A stretch of 20,114 bases of DNA from SVQP01 sp045658965 (GTDB lineage Bacteria; Bacillota; Clostridia; Oscillospirales; CAG-272), in the NCBI GenBank assembly GCA_045658965.1, contig JAZOVZ010000060.1, forward strand, positions 1-20,114. The letters are read 5' to 3'. Positions 1 to 5,836 of this stretch are shown here, piece after piece. The notes beneath the pieces were generated by a model. It was not told the origin of the DNA. It saw only the letters and a list, made by a program, of their open reading frames with translations, and did no database searches. How positions within the stretch are numbered: position 1 is the first letter of the stretch; each line of letters opens with the position of its first letter. The position numbers and the translations under genes are program-made.

Positions 1-21
1 GCGGCCTCGCGCTTTTTGTCG

Positions 22-57
22 TTGTGGGGTGGGGGCGATCCATGAATCGCCCGCCCG
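22..57. repeat. Palindromic intergenic repeat, GTAGGGG-type family, degenerate copy
   Basis: A G-rich run leads into the stem GGGCGAT (33-39), a six-base centre, and ATCGCCC (46-52), followed by GCCCG. The layout (G-run, palindrome, CCCGC-type end) matches the units at 4385-4410, 4462-4487 and 11088-11110. The left flank reads GTGGGGT rather than GTAGGGG, so this copy appears decayed or is a relative. It lies just upstream of the cwlD-like gene. Confidence 0.5.
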
Positions 58-120
58 TTTTGCATGAAATCTTTTCGCCAAGCATACATAATAACAAGAC
101 GTTTGTCCACGGAGGTGTGT

Positions 121-879
121 ATGAAAAAAAGGGTGATTGTATTGCCGCTTGTGTTTTTGCTGGGTGCGATTTTGATCTGCTGTCTGACCTTGGGGTTGTT
201 CTTGCTTGCAGGTGGGAGCTTTGAACAAACGCCCGAAACACCCCAAGAGCAAGAAACGCTACCCGAGTCGCCCACGGGACCGCCCCGCACGGTGATCATC
301 GATGCAGGACACGGCGGAGAGGACGGCGGTGCGGTCGGTGTGACGGGGCTTGTGGAAAAGGATCTCAATCTGGATCTTGCCAAGCGGCTCTGTGCGCTTC
401 TGGAGGCTGACGGTGTGCGCGTGATCATGACCCGTACCGAGGACGTTTTGCTGTACGACCGCGGTGCGGATTATCAAGGGCGTAAAAAAGTGCTCGACCT
501 TGCCGCGCGTCAGGCGATCGGAGACGCCAATCCCGACGCGATCTTTGTCAGCCTGCACGCCAACACCTTTCCCGAACAGATCTATCACGGCTTGCAGGTA
601 TGGTACAGCCCCAACAACCAAAAGAGTGCTTTGCTGGCAGAGTCCGTACGCGCAGAGGTCGTGGGCACGCTGCAGCCCGATAATCACAGACAAAGCAAGC
701 AGGCAGGGAGCAATATATTCCTTTTGCATAAGCTGCAGATCCCCACGGTTCTGATCGAGTGCGGTTTTTTGTCCAATCCCGCGGAGTGTGGCGCTCTTGC
801 CGATCCCGTATACCGCGACCGTCTTGCCCATGCACTTTACCGGGGGATCGTCGCATATTATGAATGTGACACACAGTAA
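121..879 (+). CDS. cwlD: N-acetylmuramoyl-L-alanine amidase, CwlD-like (spore cortex)
   Basis: This is a zinc amidase of the Amidase_3 family. It cleaves the bond between muramic acid and the peptide stem; in sporulating Firmicutes CwlD does this on the path to muramic-delta-lactam in cortex peptidoglycan. The 252-residue protein starts with a signal-anchor helix (about residues 4-31) and a Pro/Glu-rich linker (35-55). The catalytic domain follows, with the expected zinc ligands and acid: H64 in DAGHGG, E79, H146 in SLHAN and E213 in LIECGF. The ATG at 121 is chosen because GGAGGTG at 111-117 sits correctly before it; an in-frame start at 64 would add 19 residues with no supporting site. The dipicolinate genes follow after 12 bp, which favours CwlD over a vegetative amidase. 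Its length is close to the roughly 240 residues known for CwlD. Confidence 0.88.
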   Translation: MKKRVIVLPLVFLLGAILICCLTLGLFLLAGGSFEQTPETPQEQETLPESPTGPPRTVIIDAGHGGEDGGAVGVTGLVEKDLNLDLAKRLCALLEADGVRVIMTRTEDVLLYDRGADYQGRKKVLDLAARQAIGDANPDAIFVSLHANTFPEQIYHGLQVWYSPNNQKSALLAESVRAEVVGTLQPDNHRQSKQAGSNIFLLHKLQIPTVLIECGFLSNPAECGALADPVYRDRLAHALYRGIVAYYECDTQ

Positions 880-891
880 AGGAGGGGGAGT

Positions 892-1587
892 ATGAGAGAG
901 ATTTGCATTGTGGGCACCGATGCCCGCGCAGAGTATGCCGTGCAGGCGTTGCAGGATGCAGGATATCCCGCCACGCTCGTCACGCTTGCTGACGCAAAAA
1001 GACACGCCGCACAGGGGGGCTTGGTTGTCGGCGGTGGCTTGCCGGATACGCTTGGCGGCTTGGATTACTTAAAAAACGAGGCATATTTATACGATAACGC
1101 CCGCATCACGGCAGAGGGCGCGCTCATGCTGCTTGGTGCAAGCACGCGCGGCACGGTATGCGGCATGGACGTCGCGGTGATCGGTATGGGCAGGATCGCA
1201 GAGTGCCTGTGCCCCTTGCTGCGCGCACTCGGTGCGCACGTGACCGTATATGCAAGAAGACCCGAGGTGCTTGCGCGCGCACGCGCCATGGGGGCAGAGA
1301 CCGTGTGCTTTTCGGGATCGTTGCCTGCGCGTGCCGTGCAGCACGATGCAATATGCAATACCGTGCCGCACGTGCTGTATAACGGGGAGCTGCTTGCTGC
1401 AGCACCGCGCAACGTGTTACTGCTGGAGCTTGCCAGCGTGCCGGGCGGCTTTGATATGGATGCTGTGCGCGCGTTGGGGTTGACCTACGTAAACGGTCAA
1501 GGATTGCCGGGCAAATACGCACCGCGCGCGGCGGGGGAGCTGATCGCGGATTACGTCATTGACACTTTGAGGGGGGAGAGGGTATGA
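892..1587 (+). CDS. dpaA: Dipicolinate synthase subunit A
   Basis: With DpaB this subunit oxidises the dihydrodipicolinate-pathway intermediate to dipicolinic acid in the mother cell. Dipicolinate is then pumped into the forespore for heat resistance. The protein has 231 residues. A nucleotide-binding motif GMGRIAE lies in the middle (about residues 99-105), followed by conserved blocks recalling SpoVFA: CNTVPH, LELASVPGG and GLPGKYAPRAAGE. The N-terminal region is clearly shorter than in the roughly 295-residue Bacillus SpoVFA, although the ATG at 892 has a strong AGGAGGGGG site and no better upstream start exists. It follows the amidase by 12 bp and overlaps dpaB by four bases (ATGA), so translation is probably coupled. 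SpoVFA membership is clear from memory of the family; activity with the short N-terminus is inferred. Confidence 0.88.
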   Translation: MREICIVGTDARAEYAVQALQDAGYPATLVTLADAKRHAAQGGLVVGGGLPDTLGGLDYLKNEAYLYDNARITAEGALMLLGASTRGTVCGMDVAVIGMGRIAECLCPLLRALGAHVTVYARRPEVLARARAMGAETVCFSGSLPARAVQHDAICNTVPHVLYNGELLAAAPRNVLLLELASVPGGFDMDAVRALGLTYVNGQGLPGKYAPRAAGELIADYVIDTLRGERV

Positions 1588-2162
1588 GCGAGATCAAACA
1601 AACCATCGGATTTGCATTATGCGGATCATACTGTACGCACGCGCAAGCGCTGGCGCAGTTAGATATCCTGCTGGCGCGAGGATACGACGTGGTGCCCATC
1701 GTCAGCGAACGTGTGTGGGAGACCGATACGCGATTCGGCACAGCAGAGGCGTTGCGCCAAAGCCTTTACGCCAAATGCGGCAACGAGGTCATACACACCA
1801 TCAGGGATGCCGAGCCGTTAGGACCTGCGCGCCCCTTATCTGCGCTGGTCATCTGCCCCTGCACGGGCAACACGCTTGCCAAGCTTGCCGCGGGGGTGAC
1901 CGATTCCGCTGTCTGCATGGCGGCAAAGGCACATCTGCGCAGCGACCGTCCGCTTTTGATCGCGCTTGCATCCAACGATGCCATGTCGGCAAATCTGCAG
2001 AATATTGCCACGTTGCTCAACCGCAAAAACGTGTTTTTCGTGCCCGTGCGGCAGGATGATCCCACCAGCAAGCCGCATTCTCTGGTGGCGGATTTCGTGC
2101 AAGTGCCCACTGCGCTGGAGCAAGCCTTTGCCGGCAGGCAGATGCGCAAGCTGTTTCTTTGA
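1584..2162 (+). CDS. dpaB: Dipicolinate synthase subunit B (flavoprotein family)
   Basis: DpaB is the flavoprotein-fold partner of DpaA, and both are needed to make dipicolinic acid from the lysine pathway. The 192-residue length is normal for SpoVFB. The N-terminus (IGFALCGSYCTH) is the phosphate-binding start of the flavoprotein fold. The block VICPCTGNTLAKLAAGVTDS and the later ALASNDAMSANLQNI with the DDPTSKPHS segment are typical of the family. The ATG overlaps the dpaA stop codon (ATGA), and a GGGGGGAGAGG-like site inside the end of dpaA supports this start. No convincing terminator follows; the next gene has its own promoter about 60 bp downstream. Confidence 0.93.
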   Translation: MSEIKQTIGFALCGSYCTHAQALAQLDILLARGYDVVPIVSERVWETDTRFGTAEALRQSLYAKCGNEVIHTIRDAEPLGPARPLSALVICPCTGNTLAKLAAGVTDSAVCMAAKAHLRSDRPLLIALASNDAMSANLQNIATLLNRKNVFFVPVRQDDPTSKPHSLVADFVQVPTALEQAFAGRQMRKLFL

Positions 2163-2207
2163 CGCAGGGCTCGTCTTGCTCCCGGGGCGATGTTATGATA
2201 ATATTTA

Positions 2208-2237
2208 CAATTTTGTCTTGCTTTGGGAACAAAATTG
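2208..2237. promoter_or_regulatory. Operator-like inverted repeat around the -35 box of the DUF5685 operon
   Basis: The arms CAATTTTGT (2208-2216) and ACAAAATTG (2229-2237) are perfectly complementary over 9 bp with 12 bp between them. The half-site centres are 21 bp apart, about two helical turns, as expected for a dimeric repressor on one DNA face. The repeat brackets the -35 hexamer at 2218-2223. No T-tract follows the right arm, so a terminator for dpaB is less likely. Confidence 0.5.
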
Positions 2238-2246
2238 GAGTATGAT
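2218..2246 (+). promoter_or_regulatory. Predicted sigma-A type promoter for the DUF5685/J-domain operon
   Basis: TTGCTT (2218-2223) and TATGAT (2241-2246) are separated by exactly 17 bp. The start codon lies about 25 bp after the expected transcription start. The promoter separates this operon from the upstream sporulation genes. Confidence 0.6.
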
Positions 2247-2277
2247 ATTGTAAAGTATGTAAAAGGGGGAGTGTGCC

Positions 2278-3168
2278 GTGTTCGGATATATTCGCATATT
2301 GCAGCCCGAGCTGAAGATCAAAGAATACGGGCACTACCGCGGTGTTTATTGCGGTCTTTGCCGACACATGGGCAAATGCACAGGGCAATGCTCCCGCCTG
2401 ACCTTGCGCTATGATGCGGCAGCCATGGTGTGCCTGCGCATGGCGGCACGCGGCACGCAGCCGACCTTTCGGGAGAAGCGTTGCTTTCTCCACCCCTTGA
2501 CCAAAGCACCCGTGCTTGCCCCCTGCGAGGAGACCGAGACGGTATCCTGTATCATGGCAGCCCTTGCGTACCATAAATGCAAGGACGATATTGCCGACGA
2601 GCGCGGCTTCAAAAGGCTGGGCGCACGCGTGGCGCTGCCGTATTTTGCCTATCTGCGTCACCGCGCCAAAAAACGCTTGCCAAAGATAGACGAGATTGCC
2701 GCACGCGGCATGCAGGCTTTTGCCAAAGCCGAAAAAGAGGCGAACGGCTCTGCCGATATTCCCGCAAACGCCTTTGGTGCGCTGATGGGTGAGCTGCTTT
2801 CTTACGCAACAGAGGGCGAGACGCACGCCGTGCTGTATGAGCTTGGCAAGACCTTGGGCAGATGGGTGTATTTGATCGACGCTGCGGAAGACTATGGGCA
2901 GGACGTGCAAAAGGGCAGATTTAACGCATTGCATGCGCTGTACGGCACACAGACCTTGACCGACGAGCAGCGAAAAATGCTGGATACAACCTTGACGCTG
3001 GAGCTTGCTGATGCGGTTGCGGCTGCGGATCTGATCGATTTTGACGGACGCGACGACCTGCGCGCGGTCATCTACAATATTTTGTGTCTGGGCATGCCTG
3101 CGCAGGCGGACACCGTTTTGTACCCAAAAAAAGAATGTAAAAAATGCAAAGGAGAGCGCGGAGCATGA
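2278..3168 (+). CDS. DUF5685-like protein: Cys-rich, helical, two Asp-rich motifs
   Basis: The function is unknown. The protein has 296 residues and starts with GTG after an AAAAGGGGGA site; no alternative start is close. Near the N-terminus there is a C25-x2-C28 pair plus C34 and C38, and at the C-terminus C287-x2-C290, a pattern suggesting a bound metal or Fe-S cluster. The body is mostly helical, without a signal peptide or clear membrane helix. It carries DDIADE (103-108) and D201-AAEDYGQD-VQKGRFN (to 216), two acidic motifs that resemble the Mg-diphosphate sites of class I isoprenoid enzymes; this is a resemblance only. The match to DUF5685 is from recall of the N-terminal FGYIR..YCGLC..MG signature. 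Its stop codon overlaps the start of the J-domain gene (ATGA), so the two are almost certainly co-expressed. Confidence 0.82.
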   Translation: MFGYIRILQPELKIKEYGHYRGVYCGLCRHMGKCTGQCSRLTLRYDAAAMVCLRMAARGTQPTFREKRCFLHPLTKAPVLAPCEETETVSCIMAALAYHKCKDDIADERGFKRLGARVALPYFAYLRHRAKKRLPKIDEIAARGMQAFAKAEKEANGSADIPANAFGALMGELLSYATEGETHAVLYELGKTLGRWVYLIDAAEDYGQDVQKGRFNALHALYGTQTLTDEQRKMLDTTLTLELADAVAAADLIDFDGRDDLRAVIYNILCLGMPAQADTVLYPKKECKKCKGERGA

Positions 3169-3770
3169 ATGATCCGTATAAGATCCTCGGTGTCAGCCCG
3201 ACAGCCGATGAGGACGAGATAAAAAAAGCATACCGCGCGCTGGCGCGTAAATATCACCCCGACAGATATGCGGGAAAGCCCGAGCTGCAGGCAAGCGCGG
3301 AGCAGAAAATGAAGGAGATCAATGCTGCCTACGAAGAAGTGCAAGCGATACGCAGCGGCAAGCAGCAAAGCGGATTTGGCTATGCGGGAGGCGGCTTCCA
3401 CGCCAATACCAGTACGTCGGGGGACGCGCTGTATACCGATATCCGACACCTGATCAACAACGGGGCGTTTGAGCGCGCTTATACGTTGCTGATGGGCGTG
3501 CCCGAGCAAAAGCGGGGCGGGGAATGGCATTTTCTGACGGGCTGCGTGTACGTGCGTATGGGCAGGCGCATGGATGCCATGCGTGAATTTGACACGGCGT
3601 GCGGGATGGATCCCCACAATGCCGAATACCGTGCGGCAAGAGACCGATTTGACGCGCAGGCAAACACCTTCCGCACGCAGCACACCTCGACCGGCAGCGG
3701 CTGCAGCTGCTGCTCCTTGTGCGCGACCTGCCTTTGCGCCAATCTGTGCTGCAGCTGCTTGAGAGGGTGA
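3165..3770 (+). CDS. J-domain (DnaJ-like) protein with TPR-like region and cysteine-rich tail
   Basis: A J-domain fills residues 1-67 with the HPD motif at 31-33, so it should stimulate the ATPase of a DnaK-type Hsp70. A Gly-rich linker follows, then helical TPR-like repeats (about 90-170) including EWHFLTGCVYVRMGR. The last 23 residues hold nine cysteines (GCSCCSLCATC...CCSC). It lacks the DnaJ zinc-finger and substrate-binding domains, so it is a specialised co-chaperone and not the housekeeping DnaJ. The ATG at 3165 overlaps the upstream stop codon; an in-frame start 21 bp earlier is less likely because it would lengthen the overlap and sit before the HPD domain without benefit. The 201-residue product probably serves the neighbouring DUF5685 and membrane proteins, which is an inference from the operon. 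Confidence 0.88.
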   Translation: MNDPYKILGVSPTADEDEIKKAYRALARKYHPDRYAGKPELQASAEQKMKEINAAYEEVQAIRSGKQQSGFGYAGGGFHANTSTSGDALYTDIRHLINNGAFERAYTLLMGVPEQKRGGEWHFLTGCVYVRMGRRMDAMREFDTACGMDPHNAEYRAARDRFDAQANTFRTQHTSTGSGCSCCSLCATCLCANLCCSCLRG

Positions 3771-3776
3771 CGTGCC

Positions 3777-4376
3777 ATGAAAAAGACTCCATCTAAAAAG
3801 ATATCCACCGTGCAAAAGACAAAACGGCTGACGGTCAGCGCGCTGCTCTGTGCACTGGGTGTAGTGATGCTTTGCATGGGCAGGCTGTTTGACGGCAGCC
3901 TGGATCTTTCCATGGCAGCGCTTGCCTCGCTGATCACGGTTTGGGCAGCCGAGGAGCTTGGCGGCTCTTATCCGTGGCTGATCTGGCTTGTGAGTGCGTT
4001 GCTTGCACTCCTGCTCATGCCGTTTAACACGGCGGCTTGGGAATATCTTCTGTTTGCGGGTGTGTATCCCATGCTGCGCGTGCTGCTTGAGCGCGTGCCC
4101 GTCATTTTGCGCTACGCCATCAAGATCGTGCTGTTCAACGGAGTGATCGCGCTTGGCGTGCTGATTTTGTGGCGGCTGCTGTTTCCCGCTGCGCAAAGCT
4201 ATCCCGCAGCGCTGGGTGCTTTTCTCGGAGGGCAGGGCGCACATTGGGGCTATTCTCTTGCGGTGTTCATCACGGCAAACGGTGCTTTCGTGCTGTATGA
4301 TTTCGTGATCGGCAGATTTATCACCGCATACCGCGCGTCTTTGCGCAAGCGGTTCAAGTTTTTGCAAATGAAATAA
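3777..4376 (+). CDS. Polytopic membrane protein of unknown function
   Basis: The 199-residue protein has a basic N-terminal tail, about five or six hydrophobic segments (roughly 20-38, 44-60, 65-80, 84-100, 118-138, 158-180) and a basic C-terminus ending RKRFKFLQMK. The block LGVVMLCMGRLFD, followed by SLITVWAAEELGG, recalls conserved clostridial membrane proteins sometimes placed near ECF-transporter S components; I cannot confirm this. The start lies 6 bp after the J-domain gene stop, with a GAGAGGG site upstream. Membership of the same operon suggests it acts with the DUF5685 and J-domain proteins, for example as their membrane client or anchor, but the sequence shows no catalytic motif. 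Downstream lies the inverted pair of palindromic repeats. Confidence 0.8.
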   Translation: MKKTPSKKISTVQKTKRLTVSALLCALGVVMLCMGRLFDGSLDLSMAALASLITVWAAEELGGSYPWLIWLVSALLALLLMPFNTAAWEYLLFAGVYPMLRVLLERVPVILRYAIKIVLFNGVIALGVLILWRLLFPAAQSYPAALGAFLGGQGAHWGYSLAVFITANGAFVLYDFVIGRFITAYRASLRKRFKFLQMK

Positions 4377-4384
4377 CACGATTT

Positions 4385-4487
4385 GTAGGGGAGGATAATA
4401 TCCTCCCGCCAGTAATGGGTTTGCGGTATCGACACCCGAACGGACAGCCCATGCGTTCACCGGCGGGAGGATAATATCCTCCCCTAC
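4385..4487. repeat. Inverted pair of palindromic GTAGGGG-type repeat units
   Basis: The left unit (4385-4410) and right unit (4462-4487) are 26-bp inverted copies matching at 25 of 26 positions, separated by 51 bp. Each unit also contains its own palindrome, GGAGGATA-A-TATCCTCC, so the DNA can fold as two small hairpins or one long stem. No open reading frame is present. The 51-bp interior contains TTTGCGGTAT, which appears inverted next to the related unit at 11088-11110. It may double as the end of the upstream transcript. Confidence 0.8.
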
Positions 4488-4516
4488 ATAATTTTAGTTT
4501 TCAAAGCAAATTTTTC

Positions 4517-4545
4517 TTGCAATCGTTTGTTATATATGGTATAAT
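4517..4545 (+). promoter_or_regulatory. Predicted promoter for the EIIC-type gene
   Basis: TTGCAA (4517-4522) and a perfect TATAAT (4540-4545) lie 17 bp apart. The predicted transcript starts about 25 bp before the TTG start codon. Confidence 0.7.
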
Positions 4546-4578
4546 AAAGGCAATATTATATCGAAAGAAGGCGATTGT

Positions 4579-5706
4579 TTGAAGCAAAACAAGTTTTCCC
4601 ACCTGATCAAGCAGTATGCGCATCGGTATTTTATCAAAGCCATGGGCGCCATGGCTTTGGGCCTGTTCGCGTCACTCTTGATCGGTACCATCTTTGACAC
4701 GGTTGCGACTTATACGCATCTGCCGTTCTTGGCAACGGTTGCATCGTATGCCAAGGCTGCTACGGGTATGGCGATCGGCGTTGCCATTGCCAACGCGTTG
4801 GGCGCGCATCCGCTTGTCATGTTCTCATCTGCCGCCGTGGGTGCTATGGCGAATGCCATGGGTGCGATCATTCTGGACGGCAAGATCATCTCCTGGGCTG
4901 CAACAGCGGGCACAGGGCAGGGCGTGTTCTATTCCGCAGGTCCTGCGGGCGCGTTCTTTGCCGTGATCATTGCGTGTGAGATCGGCATGCTGGTCTCCAA
5001 GAAAACCAAGGTGGACGTGTTAGTCACGCCCGTGGTCACCATCCTGGTCGGCTTCGGTGCGTCCTGGCTGCTGTGTCCGTTGGTTTCCTACGTCATGTAT
5101 TATCTGGGTGTATTCATCGCAACGGCTACCACGCTGCAGCCCTTACTGATGGGCATCGTGATCTCGGTCGTGGTCGGTGTGATACTGACCCTGCCCATTT
5201 CCTCCGCTGCCATTTGCGCCATGATCTTCTCACCGGCTGCCATTACCGCTGCTGCGCTCAACGGCACCGACGAGGGACTTTTGCTTGCAGGCGGAGCGGC
5301 TGCGGTCGGCTGCTGCGCACAGATGGTGGGCTTTGCGGTGTCCAGCTTCCGCGAGAACAAGTGGGGCGGCATCGTATCGCAGGGACTTGGCACTTCCATG
5401 CTGCAGATGGGTAACATCGTGCGCCGTCCGCAGATCTGGATTCCGCCCACGCTGGCGGCTGCCATTATAGGCCCCGTTTCCACTATGATTTTTAAGCTCA
5501 AATGCTCCGGTGTTGCCGCGGGCATGGGCACGTGCGGCATGGTTGGCCCGATCGGTGTCATCAATGCAACCGAAAAAGGCCCTATGCTGTGGATCGGTCT
5601 TGCGCTTTGCTGCATCGTGCTGCCTGCCGTGCTTTCGCTGATTTTCTCGGAAATTATGCGTAAAATCGGCTGGATCAAGCAGAACGATATGCTGCTGGAG
5701 AGCTGA
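4579..5706 (+). CDS. Lone PTS EIIC-type membrane protein (PTS_EIIC_2 / PfoR-like)
   Basis: The 375-residue protein has about ten hydrophobic segments covering nearly its full length. Gly/Ala-rich blocks such as GMAIGVAIANALGAHP, GAMANAMGAIILDGK and SSAAICAMIFSPAAITAAALNG match the PTS_EIIC_2 group, whose known members include the Clostridium perfringens PfoR protein. No IIA or IIB domain is fused and no PTS partner gene is nearby, so ordinary sugar phosphorylation by this locus alone is doubtful; a stand-alone transporter or regulatory membrane protein is possible. The start is TTG at 4579 with GAAAGAAGG at 4563-4571 ideally spaced; the next in-frame ATG would remove the conserved N-terminus. 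It is monocistronic, with its own promoter upstream and another promoter before the next gene. Confidence 0.85.
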   Translation: MKQNKFSHLIKQYAHRYFIKAMGAMALGLFASLLIGTIFDTVATYTHLPFLATVASYAKAATGMAIGVAIANALGAHPLVMFSSAAVGAMANAMGAIILDGKIISWAATAGTGQGVFYSAGPAGAFFAVIIACEIGMLVSKKTKVDVLVTPVVTILVGFGASWLLCPLVSYVMYYLGVFIATATTLQPLLMGIVISVVVGVILTLPISSAAICAMIFSPAAITAAALNGTDEGLLLAGGAAAVGCCAQMVGFAVSSFRENKWGGIVSQGLGTSMLQMGNIVRRPQIWIPPTLAAAIIGPVSTMIFKLKCSGVAAGMGTCGMVGPIGVINATEKGPMLWIGLALCCIVLPAVLSLIFSEIMRKIGWIKQNDMLLES

Positions 5707-5761
5707 TTATTTCCAGCGCATGAATAAACTGTAAATCCGTATTCATAATCATTGAAATGTA

Positions 5762-5790
5762 TTGACAATCACGTGACTGCGTGATATCAT
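5762..5790 (+). promoter_or_regulatory. Predicted promoter of the flotillin gene, with palindrome in the spacer
   Basis: A perfect TTGACA (5762-5767) and TATCAT (5785-5790) are 17 bp apart. The spacer holds the inverted repeat ATCACG (5768-5773), six bases, CGTGAT (5780-5785), which starts directly after the -35 box and touches the -10 box. A repressor bound there would block RNA polymerase. I looked for a sigma-W type site (TGAAAC..CGTA), as used by Bacillus floT, and found no correctly spaced match. Confidence 0.65.
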
Positions 5791-5836
5791 ATACTCACAG
5801 GCGAACAAAATCAAATAATAAAAGGAGGACATCAAC

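Noticed and set aside
3072..4460. A 462-codon minus-strand open frame opposite the J-domain and membrane genes
   Set aside because: No start site, His/Gln/Arg-rich product with no domain, and the + strand genes are well supported.
4385..4487. CRISPR array or attachment site
   Set aside because: Only two inverted units with one spacer, no direct repeats, no cas or integrase genes.
4641..4660. Palindrome around CCATGGGCGCCATGG in the EIIC gene
   Set aside because: It lies within codons for a conserved Met/Gly/Ala-rich helix and is explained by the coding sequence.
5753..5790. Sigma-W promoter upstream of flotillin, as in Bacillus
   Set aside because: A TGAAAT is present at 5753-5758 but no CGTA lies 16 bp downstream; the sigma-A type boxes fit better.
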